The notes: a model not told the origin generated them from the sequence alone. A stretch of DNA of 8,536 nt from Desulfobacteraceae bacterium (GCA_027353395.1 DAIEHU010000095.1:1-8536); one strand, 5' to 3'; shown: positions 1 through 5,975, numbered from the stretch's first letter. Numbers and translations: made by a program.

Positions 1-174
1 CTGCTCAATGCCGGCCATAATCTCAAGAGCCTTGTTGTTGGCGTTCAGAAGCATCTTGAAATGATGGTACCGCTCCTTAAAGTCAATACGCATTTTTACA
101 GCGTCATAACCCTCCGGCGCGGATTTTTCCCGATTTCCGAAAAGATATTGAAATATCCGGCTGATACTTTTCAT
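1..174 (-). CDS. N-terminal fragment of a probable PEP/pyruvate-binding (PPDK/PEP synthase-like) protein, cut by the window edge
   Basis: Only the first 58 codons are inside the window; the frame stays open to position 1. The visible protein starts MKSISRIFQYLFGN and contains YHHFKMLLNANNKALEIMAG at residues 36-55. From memory, this resembles the N-terminus of a group of deltaproteobacterial proteins with a PEP/pyruvate-binding domain (pyruvate phosphate dikinase N-terminal type) that have a short lead region before the ATP-grasp-like domain. That domain lies outside the window, so the call rests on the lead region and on context. The ATG at 174 is the only convincing start; the Shine-Dalgarno before it is poor. 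The gene follows the two-helix membrane protein gene on the same strand after a 162-bp gap with a candidate terminator and an inverted repeat, so it may have its own promoter. Confidence 0.5.
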   Translation of the reverse strand, partial: MKSISRIFQYLFGNREKSAPEGYDAVKMRIDFKERYHHFKMLLNANNKALEIMAGIEQ

Positions 175-238
175 TGCCCGCTTAACCCGAAAAAACCGGG
201 AAAAAATAAATATTGAGGGGGGATTGCCAACCTGAATC

Positions 239-309
239 TTTTACCACAAAGAGCGCCGGAAATACAGATATACAAAACTCCCGCATTCTCCGCGCGCCCT
301 GTGGTAAAA
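239..309. repeat. Perfect 10-bp inverted repeat around a 51-bp centre
   Basis: TTTTACCACA at 239-248 is the exact reverse complement of TGTGGTAAAA at 300-309. Inside it, GCGC at 253-256 can pair with GCGC at 294-297. The right arm overlaps the T-run of the candidate terminator at 306-330. The repeat lies upstream of the PEP/pyruvate-binding gene, so it could be an operator pair or an RNA stem. The arms resemble the TTTTACA/TGTAAAA palindrome at 2590-2606, but that is only a similarity. Confidence 0.45.
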
Positions 310-330
310 AAGCGTTCTCCAGGCCACGCT
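306..330 (-). terminator. Candidate intrinsic terminator after the two-helix membrane protein gene
   Basis: Read on the minus strand, AGCGT (330-326) and ACGCT (315-311) form a 5-bp stem around a 10-nt loop, followed at once by a run of Ts (310-306). It lies 6 bp past the stop codon of the membrane protein gene, where a terminator is expected. The stem is short and the loop large, so termination may be partial, leaving some read-through into the PEP/pyruvate-binding gene. Confidence 0.4.
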
Positions 331-336
331 CAAAAA

Positions 337-1026
337 TCAATGACTGATCTTGAGCCCCCATCCTTCAAACATGAACATGATCGCATACCCATACCACAGG
401 GTATAGATCACATAAAACACCAGGGCGAAAATCACCACACCCATACGGCTGCTCATGTTCTGGGCTTCAATGCCGAAATAATTATAAGAACATTCCACCG
501 CCTTGGTCATGACGGTATAAACGGCTTTTGACTCATCAAACTGCTTATTCCCGTCCAGGGATTTCTGGATGCCTTTCAGGCTCACCCACCAATCATAAAG
601 CGTCTGCCTGCCTTTTATGCCATATTTCTTTTCAAGCACATCCGATTTGTTATGATACAGCGCATCCGCGTCATCCAGGCAATTGGCCATGATTTGTCCC
701 AGATCGCCGGACACTTTCAGCTTCGCGCCGTCAACCGCGGCTGCCGCGCCGCCCTTCTCAAACAGCGGGCGGCACTGGCCGGCCATCGCTGCGCTCTCAA
801 ACTTGACATCCAGATCCAGTCTTTTTCCGGAAAGCGACTTGGCGATATTCTCCTTCAGCCCGGGAATGTAATAGGCAGACCCCTTTGATATGGAATTAAA
901 CAGATTATCAAGAAAATTAAGTCCATTATGGCCTTCATACAACGGCAGGAAAATCAGCACCAGAACAATCAGAAAACCGGCCATCAAGCCCGCGCCGCCG
1001 TAAAATTCCTTTTGATTGGCTATCAT
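337..1026 (-). CDS. Two-helix membrane protein of unknown function, coupled to the TauE/SafE permease
   Basis: The 229-residue protein has one hydrophobic segment near the N-terminus (about residues 11-30) and one near the C-terminus (about 195-220), leaving roughly 160 polar residues between them on one side of the membrane. The soluble part has three cysteines (C85, C116, C179) and a Trp pair in YDWWVSLKGIQKSLDG (144-159), but no motif I recognise. The ATG at 1026 has a strong GGAGG about 9 bp upstream, and that site lies inside the last codons of the permease gene. The gap between the two genes is 3 bp, so translation is probably coupled and the protein is likely an accessory or partner of the permease. 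That role is inferred from position only. Confidence 0.85.
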   Translation of the reverse strand: MIANQKEFYGGAGLMAGFLIVLVLIFLPLYEGHNGLNFLDNLFNSISKGSAYYIPGLKENIAKSLSGKRLDLDVKFESAAMAGQCRPLFEKGGAAAAVDGAKLKVSGDLGQIMANCLDDADALYHNKSDVLEKKYGIKGRQTLYDWWVSLKGIQKSLDGNKQFDESKAVYTVMTKAVECSYNYFGIEAQNMSSRMGVVIFALVFYVIYTLWYGYAIMFMFEGWGLKISH

Positions 1027-1029
1027 TTG

Positions 1030-2313
1030 TTAAACCTCCTCGCCCTTGAGTTTTTTAATGTTCATAAAAAACGTTCCCATCACCCAGAGGGCGAATATGG
1101 AAATGATAATAAAAAATGACAAATTACCTATAAAATTCAAAATGTTCGCTGTTCCTTTCGAAAGAGGAAATGCGCCCACCGACGCCAATTTGGCCGGCAG
1201 AGCGAAAAACCGGTTGATAAATCCCGCCAGCACCGCCATTGCGTAAAATCCCCGGATGGTAATGCCCTTCACTACTTTGGTGGACATGGCGCCGATTTGG
1301 ATGCCCAATAGCGACCCCAGCAGCATACCCATGGCCAGGGTGTAAAAAATAAACCCGTAAATAGCGTACTGGCCTATGCCGGCATAACCGGCGGTGAAAA
1401 TAATCTGGAAAATATCAGTGCCTACCGTGGTCATGGAGGAAACGCCCAGCACGTAAACGAAAATCGGAAAGGTCAAAAATCCGCCTCCCACGCCCATGAT
1501 AGCGGCGGCCAAACCGACAAAAAAACCGGAGAGAATCAGAAACCAGCTTGAAATCTGACGTCCGCCGGGAATCAATCCCTGATCAAACGTCACCATGGGC
1601 GGTAGATGGACGGCCTGAAGTTTTTTGGGAAGACTCCCCATCTCGGCTCCTTCGGACTTGCCGCCATGGGCGCTGCCGCCGCCATCCGGGGCTTTCCGGG
1701 CCTGCAGATAATCGATAAGAGAATAAGCGCCCAACCCTCCCAGCATCAGCACGTAGATCGTGGTGATGAACGCATCGCTGATTATGGGGTTCAGATCATA
1801 TAAAAACCGGTTCAACAGGCCGCCCAGGGTGGCCCCGCCCATGGAGCCGATAAGAAAAATAATTGCGAGAGATACCGAGATATTGCCGAGTTTCTTGTGA
1901 AGTACACTTCCCATGATGGCTTTGGCGAAAATGTGAAACAGGTCGGTACCCACCGCCAGAATGCCTTTGATACCCGCGCTCATCAGGGCCGGAGCGATGA
2001 TGAAACCTCCGCCCGCGCCGATACACCCTGTGATGAGTCCAGCACACAGGCCGATAAGAATAGACGACACGAAAATTCCTACCGTAAAAAACGATGGAGT
2101 CAGGGCGGTTTTGCTTCCAATCATATGAGGAAGTTCGGATGCGATATCACCGGCGAACACCACCCCGAAAATTAAAATCGGGAGCGTCAGAAACCCCAGC
2201 ACCATCAGCCGTTTTCTGCTTCTGAGGATGTTGCCCGCCATCTCGATTTCCCAGTCTGCATGGGCTTTTGCGCCAAGATACATCATTTGGCCCGCTTTTC
2301 TGAAAAAATTCAT
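1030..2313 (-). CDS. TauE/SafE family (sulfite exporter-like) permease
   Basis: This 427-residue inner-membrane protein shows the two-repeat build of the TauE/SafE family (DUF81). Repeat 1 has GAGGGF at 99-104 followed by VGTD at 121-124. Repeat 2 has GVGGGF at 274-279 followed by VGTD at 297-300. Hydrophobic segments lie near 37-55, 76-96, 148-172, 183-201, 257-275, 281-295, 318-342, 355-370 and 393-417. A polar loop (about 203-250, rich in Gly, Lys and Glu) separates the halves. The protein is longer than typical members (about 250-300 residues) because of this loop and an N-terminal lead of about 35 residues. The family exports or imports organosulfonates, sulfite or sulfoacetate; the substrate here cannot be read from sequence. 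The ATG at 2313 has GGAGG just upstream. It is the first gene after a sigma-54-like promoter at 2458-2474, with a leader of about 134 nt. Confidence 0.93.
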   Translation of the reverse strand: MNFFRKAGQMMYLGAKAHADWEIEMAGNILRSRKRLMVLGFLTLPILIFGVVFAGDIASELPHMIGSKTALTPSFFTVGIFVSSILIGLCAGLITGCIGAGGGFIIAPALMSAGIKGILAVGTDLFHIFAKAIMGSVLHKKLGNISVSLAIIFLIGSMGGATLGGLLNRFLYDLNPIISDAFITTIYVLMLGGLGAYSLIDYLQARKAPDGGGSAHGGKSEGAEMGSLPKKLQAVHLPPMVTFDQGLIPGGRQISSWFLILSGFFVGLAAAIMGVGGGFLTFPIFVYVLGVSSMTTVGTDIFQIIFTAGYAGIGQYAIYGFIFYTLAMGMLLGSLLGIQIGAMSTKVVKGITIRGFYAMAVLAGFINRFFALPAKLASVGAFPLSKGTANILNFIGNLSFFIIISIFALWVMGTFFMNIKKLKGEEV

Positions 2314-2408
2314 TTTTAACCTCCTTGCCCGCTAAAAAATAAAATGTTAAATGAACCTTCTATAAAATCGGAACGCTCTTATTGTTTTTTTTCGATGAAT
2401 TCTCATTT

Positions 2409-2443
2409 CATGCCGGCGTCTTGCCTTTTTTGAGCCCGGCACG
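2409..2443 (-). other. Stem-loop at the 5' end of the permease mRNA leader
   Basis: On the minus strand CGTGCCGG (2443-2436) pairs with CCGGCATG (2416-2409): 8 bp with one G-U pair, around a 19-nt loop. The start site predicted from the sigma-54 element is near 2447, so the hairpin would begin about 5 nt into the transcript. A stable 5' hairpin can protect mRNA from decay. I do not recognise a known riboswitch class here. The leader then runs AT-rich to the GGAGG site. Confidence 0.4.
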
Positions 2444-2457
2444 ATTGTCAACAATGA

Positions 2458-2474
2458 TACAAACATTATGCCAA
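2458..2474 (-). promoter_or_regulatory. Sigma-54 (-24/-12) promoter for the permease operon
   Basis: The minus strand reads TTGGCATAATGTTTGTA. It matches the RpoN consensus TTGGCACGRNNNTTGCW at the TTGGCA -24 box and at TTG of the -12 box, with correct spacing, but has GT instead of GC at -13/-12. The expected start site is about 2447, leaving a leader of about 134 nt before the permease ATG. The assignment is strengthened by the better-matched sister promoter at 3523-3539, which has the same flanking elements. Confidence 0.6.
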
Positions 2475-2491
2475 CTGGGAAAATGGGCTCA

Positions 2492-2513
2492 ATTTAATTT
2501 TAACTGACTGATT
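2492..2513. promoter_or_regulatory. IHF-like site between enhancer and sigma-54 promoter (permease operon)
   Basis: TAACTGACTGATT at 2501-2513 matches the inverse IHF consensus YAANNNNTTGATW with one mismatch, next to the AT-rich tract ATTTAATTT. It sits about 30-40 bp upstream of the -24 box, the usual place for an IHF bend at sigma-54 promoters. The 21-bp block 2492-2512 matches 3551-3571 at 18 positions. Confidence 0.4.
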
Positions 2514-2566
2514 TACAAAACTTATTTCATCATGATCGAAATGGGAGGGATAAATCTGAGGAGAGA

Positions 2567-2584
2567 TTGAACCCCTGTCTGCAA
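2567..2584. promoter_or_regulatory. Candidate enhancer (activator-binding) element, copy 1
   Basis: TTGAACCCCTGTCTGCAA is partly palindromic (TTGAA...TGCAA) and matches 16 of 18 bases of the element at 3626-3643. Its centre lies about 103 bp upstream of the -24 box, a normal distance for a sigma-54 enhancer. The activator itself is not encoded in this window. Confidence 0.5.
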
Positions 2585-2589
2585 TTTTT

Positions 2590-2617
2590 TTTTACAGTGT
2601 GTAAAATCCGTTTACAC
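2590..2617. repeat. Overlapping TTTTACA/TGTAAAA palindromes
   Basis: TTTTACA-GTG-TGTAAAA (2590-2606) is a perfect palindrome with 7-bp arms. It overlaps a second one, GTGTAAA-ATCCG-TTTACAC (2599-2617), also with perfect 7-bp arms. The result is three half-sites in 28 bp. The single half-site TTTTACA recurs at 3646-3652 beside the second enhancer copy. The likely role is protein binding. It lies just past the stop of the kinase-like gene; as an RNA terminator it would be poor, because the stem is AT-rich and on the minus strand no T-run follows it. Confidence 0.5.
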
Positions 2618-2641
2618 GCCGAAGGAAGCAGCGATCAATGA

Positions 2642-3475
2642 TCACCGTATAAACTCACCGGAAATGCTACCCGCCAGGCGAACCTTCGCGCTCTGGGCGC
2701 CGCCGAGATTGATTGCGATGTCTTGCACCCGATAAATGATATCCCTTTCTTTTGCACCGGAAGCGGTCATGCCGAAACCGCCGGCGATATGGATATCCGC
2801 CGACCCGTTATCGGCCACAACCTTGACCTTGGGAAACTCATTTACCAGCAGCGCCTCTATTTGAGCAGCCAGAACCAGATCATCAAGAACTTTTTGGGCT
2901 TCGGGAGTGGTCTTAAATGAAGGCCGCCGCAGGGTATCAACAATGAATTTCGCCGCATCATCGACTGTTATGGCTTTTATTTTCAATACAATATCGTAAA
3001 GACGAGAATCCGTTGTATCAATCCCATATAACGTGAGGCCCCATTTCCGACGTTCCTCATCATTTTTTTTTAAGAGATAGCGCGCCTTATCATCTGAAAT
3101 ATTTTTCCGATTCATCTCCTCCCTGACCCTGTCTTCCATATCGGCGATAATTCTCACCTTCAACACATGGGGTATTCCCTGAAGGAAATAATGACCCGCC
3201 AAACCGTGATATACGACATTGTCTTTTTGTACATGCCTCAAAAATATGGCGCGGATATAAGCCACATAGCGTTCCCTGCCATGGCTGAAACGCTCCAGAA
3301 TCGAAGGCGCATCATGGATGGCGCGGACGAGCTTGATTTCCGGGATATTGAACATTTCCGACGCCTCGATCAGAACTTCCCTTGAAATACATGCGTATCC
3401 AAGCATTTCAGCAGCTTTATTGGCCACATCGCTGCCGCGGCTGTAAGATCCCCTGGAAATGGTAATAATTGGCAT
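2642..3475 (-). CDS. Cytidylate kinase-like family protein with a possible C-terminal BON-like region
   Basis: The 277-residue soluble protein starts MPIITISRGSYSRGSDVANK and continues ISREVLIEASE (30-40), VVYHGLAGHYFLQ (87-99), VLKVRIIAD (104-112) and DSRLYDIVL (156-164). This is the pattern of the cytidylate kinase-like family, a P-loop kinase relative. The phosphate-loop region (SRGSYSRGSDVA, 7-18) has no Lys, so activity on CMP is doubtful. Residues about 205-270 (QIEALLVNEFPKVKVVADNG...IHIAGGF...AKVRLAG) look like a BON-type alpha-beta module, but weakly. I chose the ATG at 3475 because GAGG lies 6 bp upstream and family members begin at this point; an ATG at 3490 would add five residues (MSRKK) but has no ribosome site. 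The gene sits 36 nt after the start site predicted from a sigma-54 promoter and shares its control module with the permease operon. Confidence 0.82.
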   Translation of the reverse strand: MPIITISRGSYSRGSDVANKAAEMLGYACISREVLIEASEMFNIPEIKLVRAIHDAPSILERFSHGRERYVAYIRAIFLRHVQKDNVVYHGLAGHYFLQGIPHVLKVRIIADMEDRVREEMNRKNISDDKARYLLKKNDEERRKWGLTLYGIDTTDSRLYDIVLKIKAITVDDAAKFIVDTLRRPSFKTTPEAQKVLDDLVLAAQIEALLVNEFPKVKVVADNGSADIHIAGGFGMTASGAKERDIIYRVQDIAINLGGAQSAKVRLAGSISGEFIR

Positions 3476-3522
3476 TTTTTTCCTCGACATGGAATTTGCA
3501 GAAAAATAGACGCAAACAATGA

Positions 3523-3539
3523 AGCAAGCACTATGCCAA
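3523..3539 (-). promoter_or_regulatory. Sigma-54 (-24/-12) promoter for the cytidylate kinase-like gene
   Basis: The minus strand reads TTGGCATAGTGCTTGCT. It agrees with the RpoN consensus TTGGCACGRNNNTTGCW at TTGGCA, the purine and the whole TTGCT -12 box, at exact spacing; only CG at positions 7-8 differs. The predicted start site near 3512 gives a leader of about 36 nt to the ATG at 3475, which contains the GAGG site. Confidence 0.75.
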
Positions 3540-3550
3540 CCGCCAAAACT

Positions 3551-3572
3551 ATTTAATTATAACTGCTTGATC
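3551..3572. promoter_or_regulatory. IHF-like site between enhancer and sigma-54 promoter (kinase-like gene)
   Basis: TAACTGCTTGATC at 3560-3572 fits the inverse IHF consensus YAANNNNTTGATW except for the last base, and is flanked by the AT tract ATTTAATTA. It occupies the same place relative to the -24 box as the site at 2501-2513. Confidence 0.42.
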
Positions 3573-3625
3573 TGGTGTATTTATTTAGTCAGGCCCGAAA
3601 CGGAAAAAATGGATTTGAGATGATG

Positions 3626-3652
3626 TTGAACTCCTGCCTGCAAACTTTTACA
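3626..3652. promoter_or_regulatory. Candidate enhancer element, copy 2, with adjacent TTTTACA half-site
   Basis: TTGAACTCCTGCCTGCAA (3626-3643) matches the element at 2567-2584 at 16 of 18 positions and has the same orientation relative to its sigma-54 promoter. Its centre is about 97 bp upstream of the -24 box. TTTTACA at 3646-3652 follows, as it does in copy 1. The element lies only about 25 bp from the -35 of the divergent rpsF promoter, so a bound activator could also affect that promoter. Confidence 0.5.
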
Positions 3653-3674
3653 AACCTGGGGGCATTAAAACTCC

Positions 3675-3703
3675 TTGACAGTTCGTATCTGTCTTGTTAA
3701 AAA
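3675..3703 (+). promoter_or_regulatory. Sigma-70-type promoter for the rpsF operon
   Basis: A perfect -35 TTGACA (3675-3680) is followed after 17 bp by TAAAAA (3698-3703), which matches 4 of 6 bases of the -10 consensus. Transcription would start near 3710, giving a leader of about 67 nt before rpsF. It is the only good -35/-10 pair seen in the gap upstream of the ribosomal genes. Confidence 0.5.
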
Positions 3704-3735
3704 AAAAGTTTTTATGGAATGTTCATTTTACCCTT

Positions 3736-3754
3736 GCTCTGGCCTGACCAGGGC
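3736..3754 (+). other. Leader hairpin upstream of rpsF
   Basis: GCTCTGG (3736-3742) pairs with CCAGGGC (3748-3754) to give a 7-bp stem with one U-G pair and a 5-nt CCTGA loop, 11 bp before the AAGGAGG ribosome site. rpsF leaders in many bacteria carry an RNA that binds the S6:S18 dimer and represses translation. This hairpin is in the right place for that, but I do not see the typical CCG-bulge arrangement, so the role is uncertain. Confidence 0.4.
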
Positions 3755-3776
3755 TTCACATCCAAAAGGAGGTCGC

Positions 3777-4220
3777 ATGAATCATTACGAGACAATATTT
3801 ATTGTCGATCCTGACACGCCGGGAACGGATCAGGATATCATTTTTGAGAAAGTTAAAAACATGATCAATCGGGCCAGCAAACTGCTCATGTTTGATGACT
3901 GGGGCAACAGGAAACTGGCCTATGAAATCAAGAAAAAAAGGCAGGGCCGGTATATCCGGCTGGATTATTGCGGAAACGGCGCGCTCGTGGATGAAATGGA
4001 ACGAAATTTCCGGCTGGATTACCGGATTCTCAAGTTCATGACCATCCTGCTTGCCCAGGACGTTGATCCCGAGGCATTGGCGGCTGCCGCCGAACTCGTT
4101 GCTGAACCCGCGACGGGCGCGACCGAAAGCAATGAGGAATCATCAACGTCAGAAGAAGCATCTGGCGGCGAAACCGCCCTATCCGAAACCATTGAACCCG
4201 AAACCGATACGGAGGAATAA
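3777..4220 (+). CDS. rpsF: 30S ribosomal protein S6
   Basis: S6 is a ribosomal protein of the small-subunit platform and binds S18. The protein (147 residues) starts MNHYETIFIVDPD and contains WGNRKLAYEIKKKRQGRYI at 42-60, the core S6 signature, followed by ME-RNFRLDYRILKF (74-87). Residues after about 100 form an Ala/Glu/Ser/Thr-rich acidic tail of nearly 50 residues; such low-complexity tails are common in S6 and vary between species. The ATG at 3777 is preceded by AAGGAGG at 3766-3772. The same frame is open farther upstream to a TTG at 3675, but nothing there resembles S6. It is the first gene of the ribosomal cluster; rpsR begins 3 bp after the stop. Confidence 0.97.
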   Translation: MNHYETIFIVDPDTPGTDQDIIFEKVKNMINRASKLLMFDDWGNRKLAYEIKKKRQGRYIRLDYCGNGALVDEMERNFRLDYRILKFMTILLAQDVDPEALAAAAELVAEPATGATESNEESSTSEEASGGETALSETIEPETDTEE

Positions 4221-4223
4221 TCC

Positions 4224-4469
4224 ATGCCTGGACCGCAAAAAAAGAGATTTTTTCATCGACGGAAAGTTTGCCGTTTTTGTGCCGACAGCACGCTTGTGAT
4301 CAATTATAAAGATGTTAATATGCTGAGATACTTTATTTCAGAACGGGCCAAAATTATTCCGAGACGCATTTCCGGCACCTGCGCGAATCATCAGCGGGAA
4401 CTGGCCAGAGCCATTAAGCGCAGCCGGACCATCGCGCTTCTGCCCTATGTCGGGACGCTGGATACCTAA
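4224..4469 (+). CDS. rpsR: 30S ribosomal protein S18
   Basis: The 81-residue basic protein partners S6 on the 30S platform. It shows KKRFFHRRKVCRFCAD at the N-terminus, then INYKDVNMLRYFISERAKIIPRRISGTCANHQ and RELARAIKRSRTIALLPY, the full S18 pattern. C16, C19, C53 and H56 are all kept, so this is the cysteine-containing form thought to bind zinc, rather than the zinc-free paralogue. The ribosome site GGAGGA (4211-4216) lies within the end of rpsF, so the two genes are translationally linked, as fits a 1:1 S6:S18 pair. Confidence 0.98.
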   Translation: MPGPQKKRFFHRRKVCRFCADSTLVINYKDVNMLRYFISERAKIIPRRISGTCANHQRELARAIKRSRTIALLPYVGTLDT

Positions 4470-4491
4470 ATCTTCGCAAGGAGCAAGTTGG

Positions 4492-5466
4492 GTGGAAACC
4501 GAAAAGCCGTCTGGAGACCGTAAAACCATATTCAGCGGGATCGCGATCACAACCCTGATTGGCGCGCTCTCAATTTCGGTTCCGATCTTGGGCTTTTTCT
4601 GTTTCCTGATGCTGCCTCTGCCGCCGCTGGCTTACCGGCTCCGGCTGGACAGAAAAAAAACCGCCATCATCATTTGCAGCGCATGGTGTTGCCTGTTTTT
4701 CTTTGCCGGCGATATGTCCGTCGATATGTTTTTCATCGCCGGAATGCTGCTTCTGGGATTTCTAATGGGTGAGGGCATCCGGAAAAACTGGCCTGCCGAC
4801 AAAACCATTGCCATTGCGTGCGGGGTTGTCCTCTTATCCGGCGCAGTCGGCCTGGTATTGTACGGCAATATGGCCAGCCTGAGCCTGCCAGAAATGGTTT
4901 CCCTCTATATCGACAAAAACCTGGAGATGACCCTGGCGCTGTATAAAAGCATGAAAATGCCGGAAGAAAATATCCGGATGATTTCAGAGGCAATGGCATC
5001 GATAAAATATGTATTGATGAGAATCCTCCCTTCCCTTTTTGCTGCGGGACTTCTGCTCTCATCATGGCTGAACCTGCTCTTGGCGAGAATAGCGCTGAAA
5101 AGAGAAAAAACGGCGTATCCGGCGCTTGGCCCTTTAACCATCTGGAAAGCCCCGGAAAATTTTGTCTGGGGGGTCATCGGGTGCGCCCTGATGCTTCTTC
5201 TGCCGGTTGGAACCATCAAAATGCTGGGATTAAACGGGATGATCATTTTCCTGGTTATTTATTTTTTCCAGGGCATCGCGGTGGTATCATTTTATTTTGA
5301 AACCAAGAGGGTTCCCTTCGCGCTGAAGGTTTTGCTGTATAGCATGATATTTATCCAGCAAATATTTTTACTGGTCATTGCTGGACTCGGTTTTTTCGAT
5401 ATATGGCTGAACTTCAGGCGGCTTGGAATGGATAATGGCAACAGACGAACGCCTCTTGCTTTATAA
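4492..5466 (+). CDS. DUF2232 (YybS-type) multi-pass membrane protein
   Basis: The 324-residue protein is strongly hydrophobic, with about eight membrane segments near residues 13-30, 32-50, 57-73, 78-94, 105-124, 172-200, 225-245 and 249-268, plus one near 278-302. The end (GLGFFDIWLNFRRLG, 298-312) is the usual close of DUF2232 proteins, and the place between rpsR and rplI is where this family is found in Desulfobacterota; the Bacillus relative YybS is also near rplI. The biochemical role is unknown. I chose the GTG at 4492 because AAGGAG (4478-4483) sits 8 bp upstream. An in-frame ATG at 4447 would overlap rpsR by 23 bp, has no ribosome site, and would add 15 polar residues. Confidence 0.85.
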   Translation: METEKPSGDRKTIFSGIAITTLIGALSISVPILGFFCFLMLPLPPLAYRLRLDRKKTAIIICSAWCCLFFFAGDMSVDMFFIAGMLLLGFLMGEGIRKNWPADKTIAIACGVVLLSGAVGLVLYGNMASLSLPEMVSLYIDKNLEMTLALYKSMKMPEENIRMISEAMASIKYVLMRILPSLFAAGLLLSSWLNLLLARIALKREKTAYPALGPLTIWKAPENFVWGVIGCALMLLLPVGTIKMLGLNGMIIFLVIYFFQGIAVVSFYFETKRVPFALKVLLYSMIFIQQIFLLVIAGLGFFDIWLNFRRLGMDNGNRRTPLAL

Positions 5467-5513
5467 TTTTCTTAACAAAAACAAATGGCATTTATGCTTG
5501 TGGAGAATGAAAA

Positions 5514-5957
5514 ATGAAAATAATACTCAAGGAAACCATCGAACCATTGGGCATCATCGGCTCGGAAATCAAAGTGAAAGACGGATACGCGCGCAATTAT
5601 CTGATTCCTCATGGTAAAGCCGTTATCGCCACACAACAGAACCGGAACATCCTGGCCCAGCAAAAAGCCAAACTTGACCTTCAGATCGCCAAAGAACGCG
5701 CAACCGCCGAAGAAATGGCCAAAAGACTGGAAGGCGTCGTCTGCCGGTTAACCGCCAAAGTGGCTGATGAAGGCCGGCTATACGGATCTATCACCGTTCG
5801 TGAAATTGAAGACGCCTTGGCGGCTCAGGGCATCGAAGTTGAAAAGCGGATGATTTTACTCAAGGAGCCCATTAAAGATATCGGCACCTATACGATTCCC
5901 ATCCGTATATACAAGGACGTCGAGCCGAAGATCACCATAGAAGTAACGGCGGAATAA
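5514..5957 (+). CDS. rplI: 50S ribosomal protein L9
   Basis: L9 binds 23S rRNA at the base of the L1 stalk. The 147-residue protein shows the L9 signature GIIGSEIKVKDGYARNYLIP at 13-32, then a charged helix (about 41-75) linking the two domains, and the C-terminal domain with DEGRLYGSIT at 85-94 and IYKDVEPKITIEV at 132-144. Length is normal. GGAG at 5502-5505 lies 8 bp before the ATG. The 47-bp gap after the DUF2232 gene holds no clear terminator, so it is probably in the same operon. Confidence 0.98.
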   Translation: MKIILKETIEPLGIIGSEIKVKDGYARNYLIPHGKAVIATQQNRNILAQQKAKLDLQIAKERATAEEMAKRLEGVVCRLTAKVADEGRLYGSITVREIEDALAAQGIEVEKRMILLKEPIKDIGTYTIPIRIYKDVEPKITIEVTAE

Positions 5958-5975
5958 ATTTTCCGTTTTAACGGT

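Noticed and set aside
214..230. A third possible sigma-54 promoter (minus strand TTGGCA...) before the PEP/pyruvate-binding gene, with a weak enhancer-like match TTGAGCCCCCATCCTTCAA at 350-368
   Set aside because: The -24 box is present but the -12 box reads CCTCA instead of TTGCW, the enhancer-like match has the wrong length and lies in a coding region, and no IHF-like site is seen between them.
3675..3776. Extended S6 start at a TTG
   Set aside because: The added 34 residues do not match S6, the TTG is part of the -35 box, and the ATG at 3777 has AAGGAGG.
4447..4491. Upstream ATG for the DUF2232 protein overlapping rpsR
   Set aside because: No ribosome site precedes it, while the GTG at 4492 has AAGGAG at ideal spacing; the added residues are polar and do not look like the family.
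4733..5246. Long minus-strand frames opposite the DUF2232 gene
   Set aside because: They mirror a well-supported membrane protein gene, have no ribosome sites, and give no recognisable protein.
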